DNA from: an uncultured Collinsella sp. | GTDB lineage: Bacteria; Actinomycetota; Coriobacteriia; Coriobacteriales; Coriobacteriaceae | Reading direction: 5' to 3' | Length of the DNA stretch: 42,946 bases | NCBI GenBank assembly: GCA_902470895.1 | Contig: CABRID010000006.1 | Location: 1 to 42,946 of the forward strand | Part shown: in pieces, positions 1 to 8,835 of the stretch | How the letters are laid out: every line of letters starts with the position of its first letter | Numbering within the stretch: position 1 is the first letter of the stretch | Program-made: the position numbers and the translations under genes | Notes under the pieces: generated by a model | Told to the model about the DNA's origin: nothing | Seen by the model: only the letters and a program-made list of their open reading frames with translations | Database searches by the model: none

Positions 1-2
1 AC

Positions 3-29
3 CTTCATTACTCCAACGACGAATTCTAG
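3..29 (+). CDS. C-terminal tail of an upstream gene (partial)
   Basis: Reading frame 3 from the window edge gives LHYSNDEF followed by TAG at 27-29, and a strong hairpin follows at once. This fits the last eight codons of a plus-strand gene lying mostly outside the window. The fragment is too short to name, and a chance frame cannot be excluded. Confidence 0.35.
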   Translation, partial: LHYSNDEF

Positions 30-36
30 GCGGTGT

Positions 37-79
37 CCCCTCCCTTTCAAGAAAGGGAGGGGGCGGGGCATGCCCCGCC
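37..79 (+). terminator. Double hairpin after the upstream gene
   Basis: CCCCTCCCTTTC (37-48) pairs with GAAAGGGAGGGG (51-62) over a 2-nt loop. The self-complementary GGCGGGGCATGCCCCGCC follows. There is no U tract, so a role in transcript ending or 3'-end protection is inferred from position only. Confidence 0.4.
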
Positions 80-135
80 TCTTACACCACATCTCTGCGC
101 GCTACCCCCGCAGAGGGGCATAACGACTGTTTTGA

Positions 136-175
136 GGGCCTTTGGTGGCGGATTATGCCATCAAAGGCCCTTTTT
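136..175 (+). terminator. Rho-independent terminator
   Basis: GGGCCTTTGGTGGC (136-149) pairs with GCCATCAAAGGCCC (157-170) with one bulge, and TTTTT follows at 171-175. On the minus strand the stem is followed by TCAAAACA, so it may work both ways. A smaller hairpin (CTCTGCG/CGCAGAG) lies just upstream at 94-116. Confidence 0.6.
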
Positions 176-399
176 GTGCCAATCAAGCACGGCGCATGGG
201 GCAAATGAGGTGCTATGGGCCGTATTTGGGACCCTGCGCTGCAGAATACTCCAAAAAATGCACGTCGCATGGGGACCCACCCTGACGAAAAGCGCTATGA
301 GCCCATAGTCGGATGGCTTTGCGGGCCGCGATATGTGCGGCGCGATCCCTGTGACAACCGTTAAACGCCCAAAACCTACCGTTCATCCCGTGAGTGTTA
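176..399. other. Gene-free stretch upstream of uxaC
   Basis: No frame here has a ribosome binding site plus a recognisable protein. I see no tRNA, repeat copy or operator before position 400. It is probably spacer and distal promoter region of the uxa operon. Confidence 0.4.
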
Positions 400-452
400 G
401 GTGAACGTTCACCCAACGCGCCATTTTGCACTACTATAGTGAACGTTCACCT
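400..452 (+). promoter_or_regulatory. uxaC promoter between two GTGAACGTTCAC operators
   Basis: Two perfect palindromes, GTGAACGTTCAC at 401-412 and 439-450, have centres 38 bp apart. TTCACC inside the first could serve as -35 and TACTAT/TATAGT (432-440) as -10, so the second operator would overlap the start site. The even palindrome with a central CG resembles LacI-family operators. The same motif recurs before the symporter, GH105, kduD and gntR genes. The regulator that binds it is not identified. Confidence 0.75.
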
Positions 453-504
453 AGAGGATAACGGGCGCATGGTGCACCCGCTCCGCCAACAGAGGGGTTG
501 TTTG

Positions 505-1932
505 ATGAAAAACTTCATGGACGATCAGGACTTTTTGCTGAGCACCAAGACCGGCGAGGAGCTGTTCCACAACTTTGCCGAGGGCATGCCCATCGTCGAC
601 TACCACTGCCATATCTCTCCCAAGGAGATCTGGGAGGACAAGCGTTTCGAGAACATCACCGAGGTTTGGCTGGGCGGCGACCACTACAAGTGGCGCCTGA
701 TGCGCGCCAACGGCGTCGACGAGCGTTTTATCACTGGCGATGCCCCTGCTCGCGAGAAGTTCCAAAAGTGGGCCGAGACCCTGGGTCGCTGCGTTGGCAA
801 CCCCGTCTTTGAGTGGAGCAACCTGGAGCTTAAGCGCTACTTTGGCTACGAGGGCGTCCTCAACGGCAAGACCGCCCAGGAGGTCTGGGACCTTGCCAAC
901 GCCAAGCTCGCCGAGGCCAGCTTCACCTGCCGCAACCTGATCAAGCAGTCCAACGTCCGCATGATCTGCACTACCGACGACCCCGCCGACAGCTTTGAGT
1001 GGCACAAGAAGATTGCCGCCGACGACAGCTTTGACGTTCAGGTCGTTCCCGCCATGCGCCCCGATGCCGCTTTGCGCATCGAGCGCGGCCAGGAGTTTGC
1101 CGACTACTGCAAGCACCTCTCCGAGGTTGCCGGCGTTGAGGTCAGCGACTTCGAGGGCATGAAGGCTGCCATTTCCAAGCGCTACGACGTTGCTCACGAG
1201 CTGGGCTGCCGCGCCTCCGACCACGCACTCGACTACGTTATGTACGTCCCGGCTACCGTCGACGAGATCGAGGCTATCTTTGCCAAGGGTCTGGCTGCCG
1301 AGCCGCTCACCGAGGAAGAGGTCCTCAAGTACAAGACTGCCTTTATGCAGTTCGTTGCCGGCGAGTATGTCCGTCTGGGCTGGGCCATGCAGCTGCACTT
1401 TGGCTGCAAGCGCGACAACAACCGCGCCATGTTCGCCAAACTCGGTCCCGACACCGGCTACGACTGCATCTCCAACTACACGCCGTCTGACCAGCTCGCC
1501 GATTTCCTCAACTCCATCCAGGAGACCTGCGGCCTGCCCAAGACCATCCTGTACAGCCTGAACCCCATCGATAACACCATGATTGACACCGTCATGGGCT
1601 GCTTCCAGGAGGCCCCGACTGCCGGCAAGATCCAGAACGGTTCCGCTTGGTGGTTCAACGACAACGAGGTCGGCATGCGCGAGCAGCTCACGGCCCTTGC
1701 CAACGAGGGCGTTCTGGGCAACTTTGTCGGCATGCTCACCGACTCCCGTTCCTTCCTGTCCTACCCGCGCCACGAGTACTTCCGCCGCGTGCTGTGCAGC
1801 GTGATCGGCGAGTGGGTCGAGCAGGGCAAGTACCCGGCCGACATGGAGCTGCTGGGCACCATCGTGCGCGATATCAGCTACAACAACTCCGTCCGCTACT
1901 TCGGTTTTGACCTGGACACCGTCGAGGCCTAA
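505..1932 (+). CDS. uxaC: Uronate isomerase (glucuronate/galacturonate isomerase)
   Basis: A 475-residue protein of the UxaC family (EC 5.3.1.12), close to the usual ~470. It isomerises D-glucuronate to fructuronate and D-galacturonate to tagaturonate in the cytoplasm, the first step of hexuronate catabolism. The amidohydrolase-fold metal motif DYHCHIS lies at residues 32-38, and the conserved WWFNDNEVGM and SFLSYPRHEYFRR blocks are near the C terminus. The ATG at 505 is chosen because AGAGGGG sits 7 nt upstream; an in-frame extension back to 394 would run through the operators. It heads the uxaC-uxaB-uxaA operon, with 96 nt to uxaB. Confidence 0.96.
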   Translation: MKNFMDDQDFLLSTKTGEELFHNFAEGMPIVDYHCHISPKEIWEDKRFENITEVWLGGDHYKWRLMRANGVDERFITGDAPAREKFQKWAETLGRCVGNPVFEWSNLELKRYFGYEGVLNGKTAQEVWDLANAKLAEASFTCRNLIKQSNVRMICTTDDPADSFEWHKKIAADDSFDVQVVPAMRPDAALRIERGQEFADYCKHLSEVAGVEVSDFEGMKAAISKRYDVAHELGCRASDHALDYVMYVPATVDEIEAIFAKGLAAEPLTEEEVLKYKTAFMQFVAGEYVRLGWAMQLHFGCKRDNNRAMFAKLGPDTGYDCISNYTPSDQLADFLNSIQETCGLPKTILYSLNPIDNTMIDTVMGCFQEAPTAGKIQNGSAWWFNDNEVGMREQLTALANEGVLGNFVGMLTDSRSFLSYPRHEYFRRVLCSVIGEWVEQGKYPADMELLGTIVRDISYNNSVRYFGFDLDTVEA

Positions 1933-2028
1933 ATCCGCACCGAATCACATCGAACTCGGGAGCGCCGTTGCCACACGCGGCGCCCCCGTTTTACTTGCAC
2001 GCTAACAAACGCCTAAGGAGAAACATAG

Positions 2029-3543
2029 ATGGAGAACATCAGCTACGAGACGCTCGAGAAGATCGGCTACGAGGGCTACCTGCTGCCCAAGGACGCCCCC
2101 GAGAAGGTCCTGCAGTTTGGCGAGGGCAACTTCCTGCGCGCTTTCGTGGATCGCTTCTTTGACATGGGCAACGAGGCTACCGGCTGGAACGGCAAGGTCG
2201 TCATGGTGCAGCCCATCAGCGGCGCCTTTGGCTTTGCCGACGGCATCAATGCCCAGGACGACCTGTACACCGTGCTGGTGCGCGGCAAGGAGAACGGCAA
2301 CACGGTTGACGAGTCCCGCGTGATCAGCGCCTGCAGCCGCTGCCTCAACCCGTACCGTGAGAACGACTACCGCGCCATCATGGAGGTTGCCGTCTCTGAC
2401 GACCTGGAGATCATCGTTTCCAACACCACCGAGGCCGGCATCGCCTACGACCCGTCCTGCAAGGCCGACGACATGCCGCCCGCGAGCTTCCCGGCCAAGC
2501 TTGCCCAGGTGCTCCACACCCGCTGGGCTGCCGGTAAGCCGGGCGTCATCGTGCTCGCCTGCGAGCTCATCGACCACAACGGCGAGGAGCTGCTGCGCAT
2601 TATGAACCAGTACGTGAGCGACTGGGGCTGGGAGAACGAGTTCTCGCAGTGGATGGCCAATGACTGCACCATCTGCACCACGCTCGTCGACACCATCGTC
2701 CCTGGCCGCATCCGCGACCCCAAGGAGGCTGCCGCTGTTGCCGAGCGTCTGGGCTACGAGGATCCCTTCCTGGCTGTGCGCGAGCCCTTCCAGATGTGGG
2801 GCATCCAGGGCGATGAGTCGCTCAAGGAGCGTCTGCCCTTCGTGAAGGCCGGCCTGCCCGGCGTCTTTGTGACCCCCGATGTCACCCCGTACAAGAAGCG
2901 CAAGGTCCGCATCCTCAACGGCGCCCACACTGCCTTTGTTCCGGGCTCCTGGGTTGCCGGCTTTGACATCGTGCGCGACTGCATGCACGACGAGACCATT
3001 CGCGGCTTCATGAACACCATGCTCTACGACGAGGTCATCCCGACGCTTGCCGCCGACCTTGATGTCGAGGACTGCAAGGCCTTTGCCGCTGCCGTCGAGA
3101 ACCGCTTCGATAACCCGTTTATCGATCACGCGCTGCTCTCCATCTGCCTCAACTCCACGGCTAAGTGGCGCGCCCGCGACCTGCCCACGCTCAAGGACTA
3201 CGTTGCCGAGACCGGCAACCTGCCCAAGTGCCTGGCGACGAGCCTCGCTACGCTCATCTCCTTCTACACGCAGGAGCTCGTGTCCCGCGAGGGCGACGGC
3301 CTGCACCTGCGTCGCTCCGACGGCACCGAGTACACCGCTCAGGACGACGCCTTCGTGCTCGACTTCTACGCCGCCCATGCCGGCGCCGACGATGCCCAGC
3401 TGGTGCACGACGTGCTCACCAACGAGCAGATGTGGGGCGAGGACCTTACGCAGATCGCAGGTCTTGAGGAGTTTGTCGTCAGCGTGCTCGCCGTCGTGCG
3501 TGCCGAGGGCGCCAAGCAGGCCTTCGCCAACGCTCAGGCGTAA
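2029..3543 (+). CDS. uxaB: Tagaturonate reductase (altronate oxidoreductase)
   Basis: A 504-residue mannitol-dehydrogenase-family protein matching UxaB (EC 1.1.1.58), which reduces tagaturonate to D-altronate with NADH. The N-terminal Rossmann segment LQFGEGNFLRAFVD is at about residues 28-41, and the family signature RILNGAHTAFVP lies mid-protein. It starts at ATG 2029 after AAGGAG. Fructuronate reductase (UxuB) belongs to the same superfamily, but the downstream altronate dehydratase supports the galacturonate branch. It is second in the operon, 81 nt before uxaA. Confidence 0.93.
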   Translation: MENISYETLEKIGYEGYLLPKDAPEKVLQFGEGNFLRAFVDRFFDMGNEATGWNGKVVMVQPISGAFGFADGINAQDDLYTVLVRGKENGNTVDESRVISACSRCLNPYRENDYRAIMEVAVSDDLEIIVSNTTEAGIAYDPSCKADDMPPASFPAKLAQVLHTRWAAGKPGVIVLACELIDHNGEELLRIMNQYVSDWGWENEFSQWMANDCTICTTLVDTIVPGRIRDPKEAAAVAERLGYEDPFLAVREPFQMWGIQGDESLKERLPFVKAGLPGVFVTPDVTPYKKRKVRILNGAHTAFVPGSWVAGFDIVRDCMHDETIRGFMNTMLYDEVIPTLAADLDVEDCKAFAAAVENRFDNPFIDHALLSICLNSTAKWRARDLPTLKDYVAETGNLPKCLATSLATLISFYTQELVSREGDGLHLRRSDGTEYTAQDDAFVLDFYAAHAGADDAQLVHDVLTNEQMWGEDLTQIAGLEEFVVSVLAVVRAEGAKQAFANAQA

Positions 3544-3624
3544 ATTTCCGGCGCAGACGCGGGCGCGGGACGGCGTGCCCGCGTCTCGACTTCTGCTCAA
3601 CCTGTAGGGTTAGGACCATTTGCA

Positions 3625-5109
3625 ATGAACACTATCCAGATCAATCCGGCCGATAACGTGATCGTCGCGCTGTCGCCGCTTGCCAAGGGTGCGCCTGTCG
3701 CCGTTCCCGGGGTGGGCGAGGTCGTGGCCGCGGAGGATATTCCGCAGGGTCATAAGATGGCCGTGCGCTCGATTGCCGCGGGGGAGGACGTCATCAAGTA
3801 CGGTCTGCCCATCGGGCACGTGACGGGCGATATCCAGCCCGGCCAGTGGCTCCACACGCATAATGTGAAGACCAACCTTTCGGGCGAGGTCGAGTACACC
3901 TACAACCCCACACATCCGGTCGTTGAGCCGGTTGAGCCCGAGACCTTTATGGGGTTCCGCCGCGCCGACGGTCGTGCCGCGACGCGTAATGAGCTGTGGA
4001 TCATCCCCACGGTCGGCTGTGTCAACGAAGTCGCCCGTGCCATGTGTGAGCAGGCCCAGGATCTGGTCGATGGCTCGCTGGAGGGTGTTTACTACTTCCC
4101 GCATCCCTTTGGCTGCTCGCAGACCGGCGCCGACCATGCCCAGACGCGTCGTCTGCTGGTGGCGCTCTCGCGTCATCCTAATGCGGCCGGCGTGCTATTC
4201 CTGTCGCTCGGCTGCGAAAACTGCACGCACCAGCAGGTGCTCGACGAGCTCGGTGACTTTGATCACGAGCGCGTTCGTTTTCTCACCTGCCAAGATGTAG
4301 CCGACGAGCAGATCGAGGGCCACAAGATTCTGGCCGAGCTGGCAGACCTCGCCAAGCAGGCCAAGCGCGAGCCCATTCCGGCCTCCGAGCTGGTTATTGG
4401 CCTTAAGTGCGGCGGCTCCGACGGCCTTTCGGGCATTACCGCCAATCCCACGATCGGTCGCGTGAGTGATATGGTTGTCGCCCGCGGCGGCACGTCGGTG
4501 CTTACCGAGGTGCCCGAGATGTTTGGCGCCGAGAGTATCCTGCTCGATCGCTGTGAGAACGAGCAGGTCTTTAACGCCGCTTCCGACATGCTCAATGGCT
4601 TTAAGGGCTACTTTATTAGCCACGGCGAGGTCGTCTACGAGAACCCGAGCCCCGGCAACAAGGACGGCGGTATTACCACGCTCGAGGACAAGAGCTGCGG
4701 CTGCGTGCAAAAAGGCGGGTCTGCCCCCATCGTCGACGTGCTGCCGTATGCCGGCCAGGCAACTAAACACGGCCTGAACATGCTGTGCGGTCCGGGCAAC
4801 GACATGGTATCCACCACGGCGTTGACGGCTGCCGGCTGCCACGTGATTCTGTTCTCGACCGGCCGCGGCACACCGTTTGGCGCGCCGGCGCCTACGCTCA
4901 AGGTGTTCACCAACCAGCGTCTGTGCGACCACAAGGCCAATTGGATGGACTTTAACGCCGGCGTGATTGCCACGGGTGAGCGCACACTCGACGAGGCCGC
5001 TCACGATTTGTACCAGCTGGTGCTACAGACGGCGAGCGGTAAACTCACGAGTGCCGAGCGTCGTGGCTGTCACGAGATCAGCATCTGGAAGGACGGCGTC
5101 TGCCTGTAG
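3625..5109 (+). CDS. uxaA: Altronate dehydratase
   Basis: A 494-residue protein matching full-length UxaA (EC 4.2.1.7), which dehydrates D-altronate to 2-keto-3-deoxygluconate. The N-terminal SAF-like domain (about residues 1-95) contains the NVKTNLSGEVEY segment. The large domain has the family's cysteine-rich blocks HPFGCSQ, LGCENC, KCGGSDGLSGITANP and KSCGCVQKGG, consistent with a metal-dependent dehydratase. It starts at ATG 3625. It is last in uxaCBA and is followed by a terminator at 5146. Its product, KDG, is the substrate of KdgK at 36 kb. Confidence 0.95.
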   Translation: MNTIQINPADNVIVALSPLAKGAPVAVPGVGEVVAAEDIPQGHKMAVRSIAAGEDVIKYGLPIGHVTGDIQPGQWLHTHNVKTNLSGEVEYTYNPTHPVVEPVEPETFMGFRRADGRAATRNELWIIPTVGCVNEVARAMCEQAQDLVDGSLEGVYYFPHPFGCSQTGADHAQTRRLLVALSRHPNAAGVLFLSLGCENCTHQQVLDELGDFDHERVRFLTCQDVADEQIEGHKILAELADLAKQAKREPIPASELVIGLKCGGSDGLSGITANPTIGRVSDMVVARGGTSVLTEVPEMFGAESILLDRCENEQVFNAASDMLNGFKGYFISHGEVVYENPSPGNKDGGITTLEDKSCGCVQKGGSAPIVDVLPYAGQATKHGLNMLCGPGNDMVSTTALTAAGCHVILFSTGRGTPFGAPAPTLKVFTNQRLCDHKANWMDFNAGVIATGERTLDEAAHDLYQLVLQTASGKLTSAERRGCHEISIWKDGVCL

Positions 5110-5145
5110 TGGCAAATGCACCCAAGCGTAGCGCTATGTCGTCGG

Positions 5146-5180
5146 CCCCGTCGGGAGTGTTCCCGGCGGGGTTTCGTTTT
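5146..5180 (+). terminator. Terminator of uxaCBA
   Basis: CCCCGTCGGGA (5146-5156) pairs with TCCCGGCGGGG (5161-5171) and is followed by TTTCGTTTT. It lies 36 nt after the uxaA stop codon. Confidence 0.8.
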
Positions 5181-5210
5181 GTGGTTAAGTGAATATGTTG
5201 GAAAATCTGA

Positions 5211-5387
5211 TAAACGTTCACCTATCTCATGGCTGTCCAGCATGGCACCCTTACCAGCAGAAAATAGGTGTGAGGATCTCAATTGTGTCCGTTCAGCGGT
5301 AAAAATCGACCGTTCAAGGATATTATTCAAGTGAACGTTCACCTATTATAAGCAATCGCGCATAATCTAGCTAAACGTTCACCCTGA
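5211..5387 (+). promoter_or_regulatory. Symporter promoter with three AACGTTCA operators
   Basis: The perfect operator GTGAACGTTCAC (5331-5342) and a second site TAAACGTTCACC (5372-5383) are centred 40 bp apart. TTCACC (5338-5343) as -35 and CATAAT (5361-5366) as -10, with a 17-bp spacer, lie between them. A third, weaker site TAAACGTTCACC is at 5211-5222. The layout matches the uxaC and GH105 promoters: one operator over the -35 and one just past the -10. Confidence 0.7.
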
Positions 5388-5461
5388 ACGGCATGCAGAC
5401 AGACGTCGGTATGGACTCCAATGTCTTGTTCCAAGACAATCGAGAAAAGAGAGGGAGCTCG

Positions 5462-7021
5462 ATGACTAACAAGATCGGTAAAAAGCGCAAGATCACATTC
5501 TGGACGCGCTTGGGCTTTGGTATGGGCGGCATGCTCAACTCTGGTGCCCTGACCTTTACGCACAGCTACATGGTGCTGTTCCTGTCCACGGAGTGCGGTC
5601 TGTCCGCAGGCGAGGCTGCGTTGATCAGCTCGTTCGCCATCTATCTCAACGCCATTCTGTGCCCGCTCATGGGCTTTGTGGCCGATAACTTCTACGCTAC
5701 CAAGATCGGCCGTATCTTTGGCCGCCGCCGTTTCTGGATCTTGCTGGCAATCCCGATGATGGTCGCCGAGCCGCTCATCTTTGTGGCTACGCCGTTTGGT
5801 TTCCCGTACTACTTTGTGCTGTAGCTGATCTACAACGTCGCGTATACGTTCTGCACCGCCAACCTGTCGCCGCTTACCATCGAGATGACCGACGACTTCA
5901 AGGAGCGTACGTACCTCACCGGCTACAAGCACCTCTTTGGTAACGCCGCCGGCTTCCTGATGGCAGCACTCGTCGGCTTTGGCTTTGGCACCTTCGGCGA
6001 GACCAACCCGTTCAGCTACTTCATCATCGCTACGGTCAACGCTTCGGTCATGGCAATCTCGCTGCTGTGCGTGTACCTGTCCACGTGGGAGCACACCCCC
6101 GAGGAGGTGGCTCAGGAGAAGATCGAGAGCGTCGGCGAGGGTATCAAGAAGTTCTTCATCGACGTTGTCTCTACCTTCCGCAATAAGTCCTTCCGCAAGG
6201 TCCTGTATGCACAGGTCTCCACGAAGCTCGCTGCTGCCTGCTGGTCTGCGTGCCTGTCCTTCTTCATCGTCTACTGCCTGCAGATTCCTAAGTCCTATGA
6301 GTCCGTGATGGAGATGCCCGGCAAGGTCGTCGCTATCGTCTGCACCGCCATCTGGGTTGCCCTCATGGCCAAGAAGGGCTTCCACAAGTCTTGGTACCTG
6401 GCCAACGTCGGTTGCGCTGCGTGCATCATCGCCTACAACTACTTCGCCTTTGGTCAGATTAACGGCACCTCCACGGTCGCCATCGCCATGATTGCCTACC
6501 CCATCATCTTCGCCATCTGGAAGTTCTTCTACGTTGGTTTCCAGTACCTGCCCGATGTTCTGCTCAACTACATCCCCGATGTCGATGAGCTCATCACACT
6601 GCGTCGTCGCGAGGGCATCTACAGCTCCGCTCAGCAGCTCTGCCAGCAGATTGCTCAGGCTATCGCTGTAAACGCCTGGGCTATCGTCCTCGCTGCCTCC
6701 GGCTTCATTCAGACCGCCGGTAACAGCGACGCCGTGACCCAGCCCGCCACCGTGCCTCTGTACATCTGCGGCTACATGCTTATCGGCTGCGCCGGCTTCT
6801 TCCTGCTCGCGGCTATCCTTGCCCGCGGCATCAAGATCGACAAGGAGCAGTGCGACATCCTCTGCGACGAGATCAAGCGCGTCAAGGAGGGCGGCAAGAT
6901 GGCCGACGTCCAGCCCGAGGTCAAGGCTCTTTGCGAGGAGCTCTCCGGCTTCAAGTACGAGGACTGCTTCGCTCACAACAACGTTGGCTTCCAGGACGGC
7001 AGCGTAATTCCCGCCGAGTAG
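5462..7021 (+). pseudogene. GPH-family sugar-acid:cation symporter interrupted by in-frame TAG
   Basis: One frame runs from ATG 5462 (after GAGGGAG) to 7021, about 519 codons, with TAG at 5822-5824 (codon 121) as the only interruption. Both halves belong to one glycoside-pentoside-hexuronide (MFS) transporter: N-terminal RLGFGMGGMLNSG and the FGRRRFWIL loop, then LSPLTIEMTDDFKERTYLTGY and further membrane helices. CAG, TAC or TGG would each become TAG by one change. No frameshift or decay is seen elsewhere, so the lesion is recent, a sequencing error, or read through. ATGs occur after the stop (for example 5885), but a half-transporter is unlikely to work. Position and operators suggest galacturonate or oligogalacturonide uptake. 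Confidence 0.8.
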
Positions 7022-7044
7022 GGCAGGCGCATCGTCCAAACCAC

Positions 7045-7090
7045 AGGGCCGTGCCACCGGAGATCCACCGGCGGGTGCGGCCCTTTTTTA
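7045..7090 (+). terminator. Terminator after the symporter
   Basis: AGGGCCG (7045-7051) pairs with CGGCCCT (7078-7084), enclosing a smaller CCGG hairpin. TTTTT follows directly at 7085-7089. Confidence 0.8.
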
Positions 7091-7135
7091 AAAACGAGTA
7101 GTATGAACTTCTGATTACATTTGAGGGAGAGACCC

Positions 7136-8731
7136 ATGGAGACGAACGTTATCTGGCGCAACGCCCGCGCGGCCGTTATTGAGCTCGACGACGGTGGCTA
7201 CTTTACCTGTGCCGATACGTGGGAGATCTTTGTCAACGATGAGCCCGTCGGTACCACGAATACGGTCGAGACCTATGTTGACGGCCTGGTTCCCGGCAAG
7301 CGCAACCTCGTCCGCTTGGTCTGCGGCGAGCGCGAGCTGAGCGTGGGCGTCACCACGCCCGCGGAGCCCTTTACCATCAACGTTCGCGACTGCGGCGCCA
7401 AAGGCGATGCCGAGCACGATGACACCACCAATATCCAGGCTGCCATCATGGCTTGTCCCAAGGGCGGGCGCGTGCTGATTCCCGCCGGTAGCTATCGTAT
7501 CAAGTCCCTCTTCCTTAAGAGCAATATCAACATCGAGCTCGCCGACGGGGCAGTGCTGCTGGCCCGCCACGATCGTGCCGCGCTTGCCTACATTCCGGGC
7601 ACGGTCACGGGCAACGAGGGCGCCGGTTATGCCGGTACCGATATGCTGCCCCTGGGCCGCTGGGAGGGGGAGAGCTTCTCGACCTACTGTTCTACCTTTA
7701 CGGGTCTGGGCGTGCACGACGTGTGCATCTATGGTCGCGGCGCGATTGACGGTCAGACCGATTTTGCCGAGGACAACTGGTGGAACAAGGACTTTAAGAA
7801 CATCTTCCGTCCCGAGGAGGGCCGCGAGGTCGCCCGTCCGCGCATGATCTTCCTGTCCGAGTGCCAAAACGTGAGCCTTGCCGGCTTTACCGTGCGCAAC
7901 AGCCCGGCGTGGAATATCCATCCCGTCCTGTGCGAGCATGTCGACGCGCTTTGCCTGTCGATCGAGGGTCCCAAGAACTCCCACAACACCGACGGTTTCG
8001 ATCCCGAGAGCTGCGGCTTTGTCCGCATCCTTGGCTGTCAGTTCTCGGTGGGCGATGACTGCATCGCCATCAAGAGCGGCAAGCTGGGCATTGAGCCCGA
8101 GCTTCGTCCCGCTACGCACGACGTGCTGATCTCTCACTGCTACATGCACGATGGTCACGGCGCCGTGGTCCTGGGTTCAGAGGCCGCCGGCGGCATCAAG
8201 GACCTTACCGTGAGCAAGTGCCTCTTTGAGCGCACCGACCGCGGCCTGCGCGTCAAGACCCGCCGCGGGCGCGGCAAGGATGCCGTCAACGAGGGCATTA
8301 CCTTTGAGCACATTCGCATGGACGAGGTGCTCACGCCCTTCGTGGTCAACTCCTTCTACTTCTGTGACAAGGACGGCAAGACCGATTACGTGCAGTCTCG
8401 CGAGGCGCTGCCTGTCGACGACCGCACGCCCGGCTTTGGTGCCACGACGTTTTGCGATATCGAGGCCACCAACTGCCATGCTGCCGCGGCCTATATCACG
8501 GGTCTGCCCGAGAGCAAAGTAACGCGTCTGACGTTCCAGGATGTCCACGTGACCTTCGCGCCGGATGCCGAGCCCTTTGTTCCGGCCATGGCCTGTGGCG
8601 TTGAGCCCATGGTGCGTCAGGGCATCATCGCGCAAAACGTCAAGGTACTCGACCTGCAAAATGTGGTGATCGAGGGCCAGGACGGCGAGGAACTGCAGCT
8701 CCAGAACGTCGACAAGGTTGTCCGTTCCTAA
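7136..8731 (+). CDS. GH28 polygalacturonase / exo-galacturonidase, cytoplasmic
   Basis: A 531-residue glycoside hydrolase family 28 protein. A small beta-rich N-terminal domain (about 1-75) precedes the right-handed beta-helix, which opens with INVRDCGAKGD. Catalytic motifs are NTDGFD (residues 284-289), GDDC (306-309) and GHG (340-342), with RGLRVKT as the RIK-type substrate-binding block. There is no signal peptide, so it probably trims imported oligogalacturonides to galacturonate for UxaC. ATG 7136 is preferred over an upstream TTG because GAGGGAG lies 6 nt before it. It sits between the symporter and the esterase genes. Exo versus endo action cannot be read from sequence alone. Confidence 0.9.
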   Translation: METNVIWRNARAAVIELDDGGYFTCADTWEIFVNDEPVGTTNTVETYVDGLVPGKRNLVRLVCGERELSVGVTTPAEPFTINVRDCGAKGDAEHDDTTNIQAAIMACPKGGRVLIPAGSYRIKSLFLKSNINIELADGAVLLARHDRAALAYIPGTVTGNEGAGYAGTDMLPLGRWEGESFSTYCSTFTGLGVHDVCIYGRGAIDGQTDFAEDNWWNKDFKNIFRPEEGREVARPRMIFLSECQNVSLAGFTVRNSPAWNIHPVLCEHVDALCLSIEGPKNSHNTDGFDPESCGFVRILGCQFSVGDDCIAIKSGKLGIEPELRPATHDVLISHCYMHDGHGAVVLGSEAAGGIKDLTVSKCLFERTDRGLRVKTRRGRGKDAVNEGITFEHIRMDEVLTPFVVNSFYFCDKDGKTDYVQSREALPVDDRTPGFGATTFCDIEATNCHAAAAYITGLPESKVTRLTFQDVHVTFAPDAEPFVPAMACGVEPMVRQGIIAQNVKVLDLQNVVIEGQDGEELQLQNVDKVVRS

Positions 8732-8747
8732 CTCAGGTTGATGACCA

Positions 8748-8785
8748 GGGCTGCATTGTCGGATAAATCGGCAATGCAGCCCTTA
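8748..8785 (+). terminator. Hairpin after the GH28 gene
   Basis: GGGCTGCATTG (8748-8758) pairs with CAATGCAGCCC (8772-8782). The following T run is short (TTA), so termination may be partial, with some read-through into the esterase genes. Confidence 0.55.
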
Positions 8786-8835
8786 TGCGATACGGCCATG
8801 TGCGATGCGCTACGCATCATGGTGAAAGGGAATAC

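Noticed and set aside
451..1773. Long minus-strand open frame opposite uxaC (about 440 codons)
   Set aside because: Its sequence is low-complexity and rich in Val, Leu, Gly and Ala, mirroring the codon bias of uxaC on the other strand; it has no recognisable motif.
2002..3600. 532-codon minus-strand open frame opposite uxaB
   Set aside because: Same GC-skewed shadow effect; uxaB on the plus strand has full family motifs and a ribosome binding site.
5885..7021. Second half of the symporter as an independent gene
   Set aside because: Same frame as the first half, no ribosome binding site before ATG 5885, and it would begin within the transporter fold.
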